From Austropuccinia psidii (taxonomy: Eukaryota > Basidiomycota > Pucciniomycetes > Pucciniales > Sphaerophragmiaceae), in assembly GCA_023105745.1 (NCBI GenBank), contig JALGQZ010000009.1, positions 34,958,409 through 35,022,408 of the forward strand: a DNA stretch of 64,000 nucleotides. Reading direction: 5' to 3'. The position numbers and the translations under genes are program-made. Within the stretch, counting starts at the first letter, position 1. Every line of letters begins with the position of its first letter. Positions 1-11,357 of this stretch are shown piece by piece. The notes beneath the pieces are model-generated. The model was given only the letters and a program-made list of their open reading frames with translations, did no database searches and was not told the origin of the DNA.

Positions 1-1
1 C

Positions 2-1830
2 CCAAATCCCACTAATACACAAACGCATGTGTCTCAGGGGCCAGAAGGCACACCTCAAATCTCATCAAACGCTAATCCCCAATCAAAATTTCCACGTGAG
101 TTCCTCCTTAATCCCGGTCAGAATCCAGTCGCATCCCAGGAGCCCTTTGGCCAAGGTAAAGAGCCAACCCTCAATATTCCATCAGGATCTCAGGTTCATG
201 TGGGCAATGAAAGGGGCGTGGATGGGGGCAACGAAAAAGACCATTGGAGAATGTAACTTGGCGTGGTCTGTCGGAGGGAAATCCAGGATTGACGCTTAAT
301 CAAAGTAAGTCAATTTAATTTGGGAGTATGAACTTTTTCACAATTTGATATTTTTGTTTCATGGGTTAGATATGGCACCTAAAGGCAAGTCAGTCTGATC
401 TCAGGAGCGAATTGCAGATTGTGAGTATGACCAGTCTTCATTAATTTTTTAATGTGTTAAATGATGAAGTGCATGGCAGGTGATGAGCTTTATGCATCTT
501 CACCTCTGGTCCATAAAGAGAAAGTCACTGGACGTCATAATCCATATGCCTCCAAACCACGAACAGCTCATGCCAGTTCATCAAGATAAAAAATGGTGGA
601 GGATGAGGATGAGAACATGTCACCGACTCAAATGGAAACAAATGATGAACCAAGGAGGGACAATTTCATGCCGCATAAGCATGGCACTCAGTCAAAAAGT
701 GAGTTCACCCATCCTCAAATGCCCCTTGCCCAGAGTGTTCTTGAACAATCCGAGGTCAGACAGCAAAGGAACCAGGCTCGTAAAGCTCACAATGTGGTGA
801 AACGTGCAAGCCCGAAGGAGAAAGAAACATGGCTGAAAGCAGAAATTCCATATAATGTCCATGGAATGAGATCAGCAGTACATGCCCATTTCCTGTTCCT
901 ACTCAAAGTCAGGGATATGGATTTTTCCTCACTACCAGCACCACCAAGCACAGAAGAGTGTGAAAGTGCAATTCAAGTGGCTGGTCATCTCGGATATGTC
1001 CCCAAGGAGGTTTTCAATGAGCCATCAACACAGGTTCAGTCTCAGGGTTCCCAAAGCTACTGCAAAAATGAGCTCCACAAGCTAGGACTAAAGCGATTCA
1101 CTTGGGAATGGGAGAGCTCATGGCAACATCTGTTCAATGTGCTGATGTCTATGGTGTTTTACCCTAAATTCCGTCTCGCACTGGTCAGCACTGAGTATAA
1201 TCATTACTGTTGGAACAAGGATCATAATAAATATGGGGTCGTGGTGGCTTTAATGGAGCAATATTTCACTTATTTGAAAAGAGAAAGGAAGTCTATTCAA
1301 AAGGATGCGGAGTATTTGGTTGAAAAGAAGGAGAATCAAAAGCACACAAAGATTTTTCAAAGGGTTAGTTAATGTATCTCTTCTTCATTGTGAGCAAAGA
1401 CTGATGATGCTCTACTTGATTATGTGCAGACCTGTGAGCACCATCGTGAATGGTGTGATAAGGCTAAATTTCCCATTCTAGCATCACAATTCAATGACCC
1501 TTGAGTATGCTCAGATACTGAGGAAGTACTGGAAAATGGCCATCAAGTTTACCGCAAAGTGGGTTTACACTGGCGCTCCCAGTTATTTAATGAATTGGTA
1601 TTAAAAATGGATTGAGACATAGAGTTTTGTAATCACATTAAAAAAAGGGTAAAAAAACTATTGATATATTGCCAGAATTACAATCGACAGATGATGGTGA
1701 TATTCCGGAAGGCTTATCATTTCAGGTATTTGATCAAGATTGGCTCAAAAGCTGTTGTAAGATGAAGACTGGCACCCTCAAAATACTTGAAATGCCAGTT
1801 ATTAAGACGAATGGTGATGCTCTGCAATAA
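2..1830 (+). pseudogene. Decayed four-exon gene of an unrecognised, apparently rust-specific family (5' end off the window)
   Basis: Four exons can be followed: 2-304, 370-420, 480-1363 and 1430-1830. The introns have GTAAGT, GTGAGT and GTTAGT donors and TAG or CAG acceptors, and their phases fit. The reading frame is open at the left edge, so the gene starts outside. Exon 1 is Pro/Gln/Ser-rich and shifts frame near 230-240 at an A-run. Exon 3 encodes the best conserved block (about residues 60-255 of the 259-codon open stretch from 593), with many Trp, Tyr and charged residues. In-frame stops lie at 396 (TGA), 590 (TAA), 1502 (TGA) and 1613 (TGA). A further frameshift near 1640-1655 lies in A-runs, after which about 60 codons run to TAA at 1828-1830. 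I recall similar proteins as multi-copy families in rusts, but no function is known to me. The repeated copy number suggests a transposon-linked gene; that is inference. Confidence 0.7.
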
Positions 1831-2035
1831 CTTAGTAAGATAAATGTATAGCACCGTTACAAATTAACATTTTCCGAATTATTTGTGCAGGTGTAATACA
1901 CTCTGATTATTATTTCTTAAAGATGAAACAACTTGCTAAATATGTCAGAATAAAGACAATATGAGTTGAACTGTCTCACCATCTCCCTTAGAAGTAATAC
2001 TCTATTTCTCATTTTCATTGAGGAAATATTGAAGG
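1831..2035. other. Intergenic, no feature seen
   Basis: AT-rich sequence between the stop of the upstream pseudogene and the solo LTR. I see no open frame, RNA or repeat in it. Confidence 0.5.
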
Positions 2036-2040
2036 AGTTC

Positions 2041-3512
2041 TTTCAGGGTGATTCTATATAGTAGCTATAAAATGTAGTTACAAGCTAGTATTATGACTGT
2101 GACACGTCAAAAAACAAATAAATTTAAATCTTCAGGTCCTACTGCTACGTGGTAACAGTGGTGATGAGTCTGTTGAGGACCTGGGTTGCAATACTGTAAT
2201 ATCTTTGACTGTAAAGAAGTACTACAATAATTATATTCTAATTATATCTTTAATAATAATTCTAAGGACACTACTGATTGATAACAGTTTTGTCACGTAA
2301 GAATATGGATAATAAGATAAAGATGATGGGTTTTCAAGGAAAAAACCCTTCTTTTTATATCTTTAAAGACTTTCAAGAGTTATTAACTCTTCACACGTCA
2401 GAGGAGTGAAAACTTTCACTCCAATGATCAGTCTGTGGTTCTGGATAATCAATTCTGACGTCAATAGAGGCAGAATTGTGGTTTTGGAACCACAAATGAT
2501 CATTCTGGATCAATACAGGGTGAAAAAACCTTTCACCTGCCACATCAGCACTAGGATGACGTTTTTCTGGTGTCTGTATGATCAATAATGATGATTTTAG
2601 AGAGGTTATATCTTCATAAGTATATTATTTTAAGTATGAGAGCAATACTGTTTGATACAAGTTTGATAAAGTCATGTAGTGCTAGAAAAACCTTCCAATC
2701 AAGATATCTCAGTCCGTTCTTAAGATATCAAGAAGCCAAGAGCAGATAATTGAAGGGCTTAATGAGCTCTTCAATTTGGTATGCTTCATGTTTACCCTTC
2801 TTTAAAATAGAAAAAGTTATAAGGGTTTTAAGTTTTTGGATGTATTTTTGTACATCAGTATGAGGCTTCAAAAACTTCCATACCAGCTATCTTATCCGAT
2901 TTGGGAGATATCTTTATTCTGATGATACAGTCCTGTAGGGCTTGATTAGCTCTACAGTTTGGTATATTACACTGTACATTTGTATGAGTGTATGCCAAAG
3001 ATACAGGGGTTTGTTTACATTGTTGTTTTCAGAATATCTGTATTTTGGCTGTTAAACCTTTGAACCAAGATCCCTCAGTCAATTTAAGAGATACAGAGGT
3101 CTAGGGTGTCTCAAATTAAGGCTCTTGTTTAGATCTTCAATTTGGTTATACTTTTGTACAGTTGGGCTTTTAAAATAAAGGTCATATGGTATCTCCAGTT
3201 GTAGTGGTGTTACAGCAACAGGGAAGATACCATTGTGTAGGCTCTATGTGAGCTTTAAGAAAAATACCATTTTGGTATAGAGTAACTTAAATATGCATAA
3301 GTTAGATGAGAGGTGAAAATAAGGGTTTTGACTTGTTTATTCTCCTCCAGGTTTCCTTATTCTGTTTGGATAAGGTTGGTGTTTAATTTAAGAGGAGTTT
3401 TTTCCTCTTATTTATTACCTGTATTGACTATTTTTGTTCAATACTTGTCATACCATTATTTATGGTATTTTGGATGTCATGCTAGTGCTCTGTTTTGAGT
3501 CACAGGCTGACA
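2041..3512 (-). mobile_element. Solo LTR, family A (same family as Gypsy-1)
   Basis: Read on the minus strand this is a diverged copy of the 1.4-kb LTR at 37633-39070. The reverse complement of 3440-3512 matches the LTR start, and 2041-2100 matches the LTR end. It is flanked by a perfect 5-bp target duplication AGTTC (2036-2040 and 3513-3517), so it is a solo LTR left by LTR-LTR recombination. It is older than the copy at 62097, judging by the many differences. The short open frames inside it are not genes. Confidence 0.88.
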
Positions 3513-3645
3513 AGTTCAATCCAGCTCATGGTGTTCATAATTGTGGACCTGTGCCAGGGTGTGCAGGTGTGATCAGCTTGGTCAAACGCAAATTATGTAA
3601 TCTCAGTAAGGTGCACGCAGTTAATGATTTTTTCTTTCCTTAGAC

Positions 3646-6045
3646 CTATTGGTGTTTGGAAAATGGCATTTCCATAAGGAAGGATTTTAGAATAGCAATA
3701 CAATCAGGGTCAAAGATGAGCTTGATAGGTACCTTCTGCATGTTGACCTCAACTGAATGAGGAGGGATATAGTGGATGACCTTTACAGGTTGTTGTTGGC
3801 CAATACGATGGAGTCAATCAACAGCCTGAGCCTCAATGGCTGCGTTCCAATTGGGCTCCTGGAAATGTGGATGTCCTGGGCCACAAATCAAGGTAGAATT
3901 TTGGGGGTCCCCCACCATTAAATAGACCATATTAGCACAGGTTATATTGAGGCCAGTTCCAGCTGCGGCAATGGATGCAATCAGTACTTCACATTCAGGA
4001 TTATTGAAGAAATTCTCCAGTGCCTACTCCTGTGCTCGTGCTGTGATTGTTCCATCAATTTGTGCTGAAAGGATAGAGTGATGGGCAAGTGCAATACCAA
4101 TTCTACAATATAAAAAAGTCAGATGGATTCAATTGGTAATGGATGCATATTAGAATTAACGCACAAATCTAGAAATTCGGTCCATTGGGTATAAACCACC
4201 GATTTGGTTGGACCACACCTTGTTTGTTTGTTCTTCATTAAGCTTTGTAGGAGGTGTGCAATTTTACTACTCATAATGCATGTTTTCACATCCACAATAG
4301 TTCGTGTGATTGTTGGGGAGTTATCCTGAGTGCTCCTGCCCTTGGGGTCTTCCAAATCTGCCTCCGCAGTTGTGTTAAGCATGATGTGATGGTTACAACA
4401 TATTCCCAGCTTATTAACATTTCTGAAAAATTCTCCTGGTCCTTTTCTTTTGGATGATAGGAATTCTTCATATAATGTGGAATATTCTTGCTGCATGGTC
4501 GGGTTGAGTGGGAGCAGCTCATAATGATGGCTAATAATGGGGAGGGATTCAAGATGTGTGGTTTTGGTGCAGCGCAAACTTAAATGCCGCAATGTCAAAT
4601 GCAAAATATCATTGCAACCTTTGGAAAGACTACTCAGGATGAATGGTGACCAGTTATCTTGAGGGGCGCTCTGGGGTTGAGTGATGAATGATATTATGCC
4701 CAAAAGGTCATAAATGGTGTTGTGAATAGGTGTGCCCGTTAAACATATTCAATGGGATAAAAGGAGGCTATTAATGGCACGGTGAGTGGCAATGTATTGA
4801 GAGCGAATATAGCTTTAATAAGGAGCAAGGGTTATTGGATATAAAAGGTAATTTGAATCATTTAAGCTCAGCTACTCACTGTGCTTCATCCAAAATTATA
4901 CAATGACAATTGATTTGAAGAATGAATGATGTAGAGGTATTGGTTTGCTTAAATTCTTGTGTGATAGTATTGTAAGAAGTGGTGATTATATCATATTTTA
5001 AGATTTTGGCCTTGTATAATGAGTAACGAGTGGGACCATGGTAGATTTTGGCATGCAGCGCTCCATCCTGAGCATGCTTGGATATTTCTGATTGCCAGTT
5101 GGTAATTAAGCGAGGGGGGAAGATGATCATGGTGGGCGTGGAGCAATGGGGGTTTGCAATCATCCGCTCCTTGGAGGTACCAATTAGAGCAATGGCCTGA
5201 ATGGTTTTACCTATTCCCATATCATCCGCAAGCAGTCCACCAAGAGGGGTATTGGTCGAAAGGGATTCAAATGAGCTAACAACCTTGTTTGTAATTATGT
5301 GCCTGGCATTAAGAGTGGTTCCTGGGGGTGAGGTGGCCCAAAGGTTACAGGCTTATTGGCCATTGGGGATTTCTTCATCCCAGAGAAAAGCTAGTCTGGT
5401 TTTTTGATGAGGGAGGAGGGGGGCTTGAATAATGGCATGGGGCAGGGTCATCATGTGGAGTTCTGATCCACTGGGTAGTTGTATCAGTTTTTGCTTGGAA
5501 TTCAATGATGAAACAGAAGGATATGAATCTTGTGTCGAGTTTGAAGCGGGAAATGTGGGATTAAAGCTTTGACATTGACTATAAGTATTACAGTCTTATT
5601 CTTTGGGCATTTTGAGCTTGAAATCTTGTGTTTGAAAGCCTTGGATTATGAATAGAATGTTTGGATACTATGTGAAGAACATCAATGCTAGATTAGGTTT
5701 CTGAGATGAGGAGGGATCATTTGCATCAGTCATAAATACTCCCTCAACAAATAATATTTGTGTAGGACTGGAATGGCAATTTCCAATCCATGCCCCACCA
5801 GGACCACAGTGCATGAAAGGTTTTGGTGCCCCAAGGAATGGTATCAACATTGTGGAAAGGGTTCCAGGGAGAGAGCCAATAGCATGCTGGCAATTGGGGA
5901 GATATACGAATAAGTTGTGTTGATTGCGCCTTATGATAATCCAAGAACCTAAGTGGGAATTCTCAGGATTTAAGGTCATATCACTATTTATTTGAATACG
6001 AATATTAATCATCCCAATGCAAAGGGGTTGTGAAGGGGTTGACAT
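3646..6045 (-). pseudogene. SNF2-family DEAH helicase/ATPase pseudogene
   Basis: SNF2 proteins are DNA-translocating ATPases of chromatin remodelling and repair. The chosen start is ATG at 6045. The first exon (6045-5668) is an unassigned N-terminal region. The ATPase part follows: motif I GIGKT just after 5220, then DEAH, whose His codon is split by a 67-bp intron (4879-4813). LTGTPIHN (motif III) follows near 4735. The C-terminal lobe is visible from about 4110 to 3700, with SIAAAGTGLN (motif V) and QAVD-stop-LHRIGQ (motif VI, where arginine is expected at the stop). In-frame stops are TAA 5355, TGA 4751, TAG 4026 and TGA 3816; all could arise by C-to-T change. One junction near 4120-4110 is either an intron or a frameshift. 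Gene order and motif order are normal, so this is a decayed full-length copy rather than a fragment. Confidence 0.85.
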
Positions 6046-8283
6046 GATGGCTATTTTAAATTATTTGGGGACAGTTGGCAATTATATGATCGGGAAGGCT
6101 TGGCTAAAGGGAATGAAGACGAATAAGCGCAGGTGGGTAATTTGTATGAGAGGCAGCAATGGGGTCAAGGGGGGATGGCCTGTGGCTACTTGCATGGTCT
6201 TGATGGCGGTGGTCCTCTTGGCCTCATGATCTTCATATCCGATTTGGGGCATATATCAAGGCAAGGTGGCCAAAATGTGGGTGCACCGATATGACTCCTG
6301 GATCTTCAGGAAGTTACGAAACCTTTGGGGGAACAAGGTTGATATTAGCATATCTGAAATTGGGTGGGTTGTAGCAACTTATTGTGGAGGGGCATATTAG
6401 AGGCATGCAGCCATGTTCGCTGGTGTGACAGCAAACAATGAGCGTATCTTCCCCAGGTTAATGTCGCACAGGGACCTCCTGGGAAATGTTGGTGGTTTCA
6501 AAGGGCAATCTCACTGTGGGGATGTTTGTGTGTGGGCGGGTGAGATATGTTCGGTGGCATGCCACCGAACATGAGCTTGGTTTTGCCTGAAGTTTTTTGC
6601 TGACTGATGCGTACTGGGCTTCCAGGGAGGAATGTGTGCATGATCAAAGGGGGAACGGGCCGTGAAGCGTGATCCACATATACATTCATCCCTATTCCAT
6701 TTGAGGAATGTACAAATCCACAGAGATTGGAATCAGGGTCTTTGCCTCATGCATGTACAAAACTCTGGCAAAAGAGGCCACACGCCCAAGGGATGTTTTG
6801 GCTTCAAGTCAGGGGCCACAACCTGCGCAGGGCGCATGACAATGTGCAGAAAATGACCCGCGGTGGGAGATCCCCATGCAAGAATAACCAGCCTCCGGAA
6901 GCATAGGTTGGGATTATTCTAATGCGGATGAGGCTGAAGCAAATCCACACTGATTGGCCTCAGGTTTCCATGCGGGAGCGGGTGAGCGTCTGCAGTCAAG
7001 CTGACCACCTGACCAAGAAAATAGCCGGTCAGAAGAGTGGCAGTAAAATGTCTTCCAGGCGTGTGAAAGTTGTCTGCGTATGACCCGTCGGGGGGTGCAG
7101 ATGAAAGCGTGTGCCTCCTCGCCAATGAGCACGCGCGATGAACAAGCGCGGACAGTCAAAGTTTGCCCAACAAGGGCACCGGAGTGAATCCACTGTTTGT
7201 GTATGACCCAAATAATGAGTCATCCCATTATGACCCACTTTCATTCACTTGTATTACACCCACATCTGTGCCGTAGTTAGGCAGAGCTCTCCAACAAGTT
7301 GCATCAAAGGGATGCAGTTGAGATATATGACTCGATGAATTGACGTGATTGCATGTTACACTGTTGAAAACGTTTTGCTCTGCCCCGCAGCATACAATTA
7401 CAAAGTTTTACTGCATACTACATTGTTGGCTGTACAGATTGGGAAGGTGTAATACTACTTCAGGCTACATGCATATAGCCAATGGGTATCCACCTTCCGA
7501 TCGTTTGCATATACGTAGCTCATGTGCCACATGCTCAGCAGTGCATTTCACCTGATTTTCACTCGCAAGCTGAGCATGTCATGGTCAAAAGAACCGTGTG
7601 GAAGTGCTCAGTAAAGCCATGGAATGAGCTATTTGTTCAATAGCTCATTGGAAGCCTCAGTTTGGAGCACTTCACTAAAGCGTGTGAAATGCTGCACCTG
7701 GCTGAAATGTCATCCGATGCTGTGCAAAATGCTCAGATTGTGTGCATACAAAAACAACCGCGCAATGGCTCAGCATGGTGCATTTGATATTGTTATATCA
7801 ATATTTCAATTACTGTGCAATTAAAATGTTCAGCCACTGAGCATTACAATTATGACCCAAAAGCAAACCTGAGCAATGGGTCGAGGCAAGCTCATGCTGT
7901 ATTCACTTGTCTTACAGCCCCCCCTTTGTTCAAACACTATCACCAGGTCGTACGGCTGGTAATCTTGCCGCGGACACTTGTGACCAAATGCAACACATGC
8001 ATTTGTGCTTTCCACCCACCATGCACATTCAACAAAGGCCTCACGACCACCCTCCTGGCGGATCGGGTGGCTATTTACGGAAACAAAGGGGATTTGACTG
8101 AGCTTGACAATTCAATCAATAGCAATACTCAGCCACAACCCCATTCTTCTTCTGCCCCACGCCAGCAGTTCCCTTCTCAGTTGCAGCATTTGCTGCGACT
8201 CAGCTTCAATTTTGCCCACATGCCTTGAAGCTCAGACTTTTGCGGGTGCTGCAACTGCTGGGATTGTCTTAGCTTCACCATGG
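6046..8283. other. Gene-poor stretch upstream of the SNF2 and zinc-cluster copies
   Basis: No open frame here looks like a protein: those present are short, compositionally odd and overlap on both strands. The part from about 7950 to 8283 is shared, at reduced identity, with 18930-19248 and is the upstream region of the repeated zinc-cluster gene family. A perfect 26-bp palindrome lies at 6547-6572. Confidence 0.5.
6547..6572. repeat. Perfect 26-bp palindrome with GGCATGCC core
   Basis: Both strands read the same over 26 bases, with the core TGGCATGCCA in the middle. A related, two-mismatch palindrome is at 11207-11234. Role unknown. Confidence 0.85.
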
Positions 8284-8291
8284 TATAAAAG
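8284..8291 (+). promoter_or_regulatory. TATA box of the zinc-cluster gene copy ZC1
   Basis: TATAAAAG preceded by CACCATGG. The same arrangement with CATAAAAG is found at 51640 in the second copy, ahead of the same pyrimidine-rich leader, so the element is conserved between two diverged copies. Confidence 0.6.
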
Positions 8292-8707
8292 ACCATCTTC
8301 ACACAACAAGCCCTTCACTTTCTTTCTCACCCACTCCACTTTGTTCCAGCTCACCCGCTGTTGTCCTTCTTGTGCGTATTCCCGTTGGTCTTCCTGCCTT
8401 TCTACTTTTGTCTTTCGCACTCCACTAAACCCACTCCCCTTACTTTTGCCTGTTTGTTTCTTCTGCTGATTCTTTCAGAACCTCCCTTCTATCCACCTCG
8501 TGCGTTACCTTCATTTTAAACTTTTGTTGTCCTCATGTTCCAAACTCAATACTTTTTTTTCTCCTCTTCCAGACTTTTAAAAACTTCGGACTAGAGCGTT
8601 TCTAGTTTGTTTCCATTTTAAATTTATCTAATTCATCGTATGTCTTCATTTTATTTCTTGATTTTTACTTTCTATTCAGTTACTAACCTCAATTGTTTTG
8701 TTTTTAG

Positions 8708-10082
8708 TTGTTGTGCACTTTATGCACCAAGCAGGGTATCCCCTGCATTCGTTCCTCGACGAGGACAGACGCTTGTGATGCTTGCCAACAAGCACACAAG
8801 AAATGTTTGTTTGTTGTCTGCCCCTTCTGAACAAGAGGCCATAGGAGTTCTCGCCCAAGACGCCTTCGTGAGGACTCCTTTGTGGTTCACAATGATGAAA
8901 CCATATTCGAGCGCAAATGGACACCGGGACATCAAGCAGGCCGACGGGAACGATTGCGGACGATTAGCCCTGTCCCCTCAAGCATCAATTTTTCCACCCC
9001 CCCTCCTAGGCCACCATCCAATGGTCACTTCACTCCTTGACCTGAGCGAAGTTATTATCTGGCTGATGAAGGATGGCGATGGCAAGAGGACATTCGAACT
9101 TGGGCTGATCATTACCATGTCTTTTCACCAAAGGGATTCAAACGCCAAAGTAATTTTTCTTTCTCCTCCTTATCTCATTTATCTTCATGCAATAATACTG
9201 ACTTTTTTCCATTACTCATAGAACAAAACCCCCCGAATACCCCCCGACAAGACTCTCCCATTCCTAGTTTGCCTCGCGAGCAAACCCCGCGGCAACCCAC
9301 TCCAGGCCCAAGTGGCACCTGATGGTCAGAGGAATTATTCCACGGTAAGCAGCCAAAGTTTCATTTCATTCTCACTTTCACTTTCGAGTCAAGTTAACTG
9401 ACTCTTACTCCTTTTTTAGAACCCTTCCAAACTAAAGAGCCACCTATTCCTGGCCCTAGTCCATCCTCCCAACCACCTGAGGACGAGATGACTCGTGAGC
9501 CAGAACCTGAGGTGGCTCCTACACAATCCACGGAGGAACCTTTTGGTAAGTCACCACTTCTCTTTCTTCACTCCTCTCAACTTTCCCTCACCTTTTCTTC
9601 GACCATCTCCAGCTCGTCCTGCCACTCCCCGCTCCATCATTATCATCGACAATACACCCGTTGGATCCCCCCCTCCCCCTCCCCCTTCTTCTTCCCTGAC
9701 TCGCCTACCTTCCCATTCTGTTCCCCCCCTCCACTTCAACCCTGGTGCCCTCCCCAGAGATCCCTTCCAGTGTCCCCGAGAACCCCAACGCCTCCTCCCC
9801 CCAGTGCAAAGCCCCTCTCATTCCCATGATGACACTCGCCAGGAATTCACTGACTTACGACCGACTTTTATGATTCCTTGAGCCATCGTCCACAAATTGA
9901 TCAACCAAATCTTGTTGGAGCATCGCCGCTTGCTCCACATGATTCCTTTTGTGGAGGCAACTCATTGAAATGAGATGCACTGGGAATTCCGGGAGGAGCT
10001 AAACTCCCTCCTTTCCCAGGAACTGGAGGCTTATCCAAAGGAGGACATCACCGGGATAGTCTCGAAATACTTAGAAAAATAA
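8708..10082 (+). pseudogene. ZC1: spliced zinc-cluster protein pseudogene, first copy
   Basis: Exons 8708-9149, 9222-9344, 9420-9545 and 9613-10082 join in phase with GTAATT/GTAAGC/GTAAGT donors and TAG or CAG acceptors. The first exon encodes six cysteines spaced C-X2-C-X6-C-X9-C-X2-C-X6-C (8714-8806). This fits the fungal Zn(II)2Cys6 binuclear-cluster spacing C-X2-C-X6-C-X5-12-C-X2-C-X6-8-C. The rest is Pro/Ser/Glu-rich and ends with a helical-looking segment. The start codon is lost: position 8708 reads TTGTTG where the second copy (52048) has ATGTCG. Five in-frame stops, all TGA, lie at 8828, 9038, 9320, 9879 and 9966; the final stop is TAA 10080-10082. A DNA-binding role is inferred from the cysteine spacing only. 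The family is repeated in the window and, as I recall, in rust genomes. Confidence 0.75.
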
Positions 10083-10510
10083 AAAACTTTAAAAAAAATC
10101 TCATTATTTCCTCTTTTTATTATTTGTAATACTTTCTTTCAAATAAAGTGGTTGTATCCAATGTTTGTTATTTTCCATTTCTATTACATTCTTTGCTCAT
10201 GTGAAATTATATTTTCCCCAATGGCTCAAATATCCTATTGTTTGAGAAAAAAATTTATAAGTGCCCCACCAAAAGTTTGAGTGAGTATTTGTTTATGTGA
10301 CCCTCTTTTGCCCAAAATGCGCCAATAGTCGCCGTTACTGTCTCATATACTTTCTTTCTCCATGCTTTAGAGCCATATCAATTCTTAACTGTAAAAAAGC
10401 ATGAGGTTCCCGCATGTGATCAATCCACTCCAGATTCGTGAAACATTGCCTATCCTATGGTCACACACTATTAATCTTAGTCATGTTTTGAATTGTTTAA
10501 ATTGTTGAGA
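10083..10510. other. 3' flank of ZC1
   Basis: AT-rich DNA with an AATAAA at about 10142 that could serve as the polyadenylation signal of the gene before it. No coding region seen. Confidence 0.4.
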
Positions 10511-11190
10511 ACCTTCACACGCGTAAGGATTGCCATGTGAGTTTTCGGGAGCCTGCACAGGCATAAGGATTGGTGTGTGAATTGTTGGGAGCCTGCACAG
10601 GGGTAAGGATTGGTGTGTGAATTGTCGGGAGCCTGCACAGGCATAAGAATTTGTCAGCATTGTTGGAAGCCTTCACAAGCATAAGGATTGGTGTGTGAAT
10701 CGTTGGAATCCTGTACAGGCATAAGGAATTTTTAGCATTTTTGGGAGCCTTCACAAGCGTAAGGATTGGCGTGTGAATTGTCGGGAGCCTGCACAGGCAT
10801 AAGGATGGGTGTGTGAATTGTTGGGCGCCTGCTCAGGTGTAAGAATTGGCGTGTGAATTTTGGGATCCTGCACAGGTGTAAGAAATTTTTGGCATTGTGG
10901 GGAACCTTCACAAGCGTAAGGATTGGCATGTGAATCGTCAGAAGCCTGTACAGGCATAAGGAATTTTTAGCAATTTTGGGAACCTTCACAAGCATGAGGA
11001 TTGGCGTGTGAATTGTCGGGAGCCTGCACAGGCGTAAGGATTGGCGTGTGAGCTGTTGGGAACCTGCACAGGCGTAAGGATTGGCGTGTGAAGCGTCAGA
11101 AGCCCGCATAGGCATAAGGAACTTTTAGCATTGTCGGAACGTGCACAAGCATAAGGATTTGCATGTGAAGCATCGGCATCCTGGACAAGA
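10511..11190. repeat. Minisatellite, about 17 units of 40 (or 38) bp
   Basis: Units carry the module GCCTGCACAGGCRTAAGGAT followed by TGGYGTGTGAATYGT. Unit starts lie at 10551, 10591, 10631, 10669, 10709, 10747, 10787, 10827, 10866, 10904, 10944, 10982, 11022, 11062 and 11102. Spacing is 40 bp for most units and 38 or 39 bp for a variant type with CCTTCACAAGC. Because 40 is not a multiple of three, the His/Pro/Ala-rich open frames on the minus strand are by-products of the repeat. Confidence 0.9.
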
Positions 11191-11206
11191 GCAACAAACC
11201 AGGACA

Positions 11207-11234
11207 TATGTACAATGGCATGCCACCGTACATA
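11207..11234. repeat. 28-bp imperfect palindrome related to the one at 6547
   Basis: Inverted arms around GGCATGCC with one mismatched dinucleotide pair (AA opposite GG). It shares its core and the outer TGTAC/GTACA layout with the palindrome at 6547-6572. The two enclose ZC1 and the minisatellite. Confidence 0.7.
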
Positions 11235-11357
11235 ATCCACTTCACCCCTTGTTCATGTGAGACACCCCATCTCCCGCACTCAAAACCATCCAATCCTGGT
11301 GTACAGTGTCCTCTGCCTTACCCCACCATTATTTACCCAACACACATGGAAATCTCC

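Noticed and set aside
6498..7244. Overlapping short minus-strand frames upstream of ZC1
   Set aside because: Several overlap in different frames, with no domain, no splice structure and no repeat partner.
10515..11240. Several minus-strand open frames of 65-127 codons rich in His, Pro, Ala and Cys
   Set aside because: They are read-throughs of the 40-bp minisatellite, whose period is not a multiple of three, so the same motif appears in all frames.
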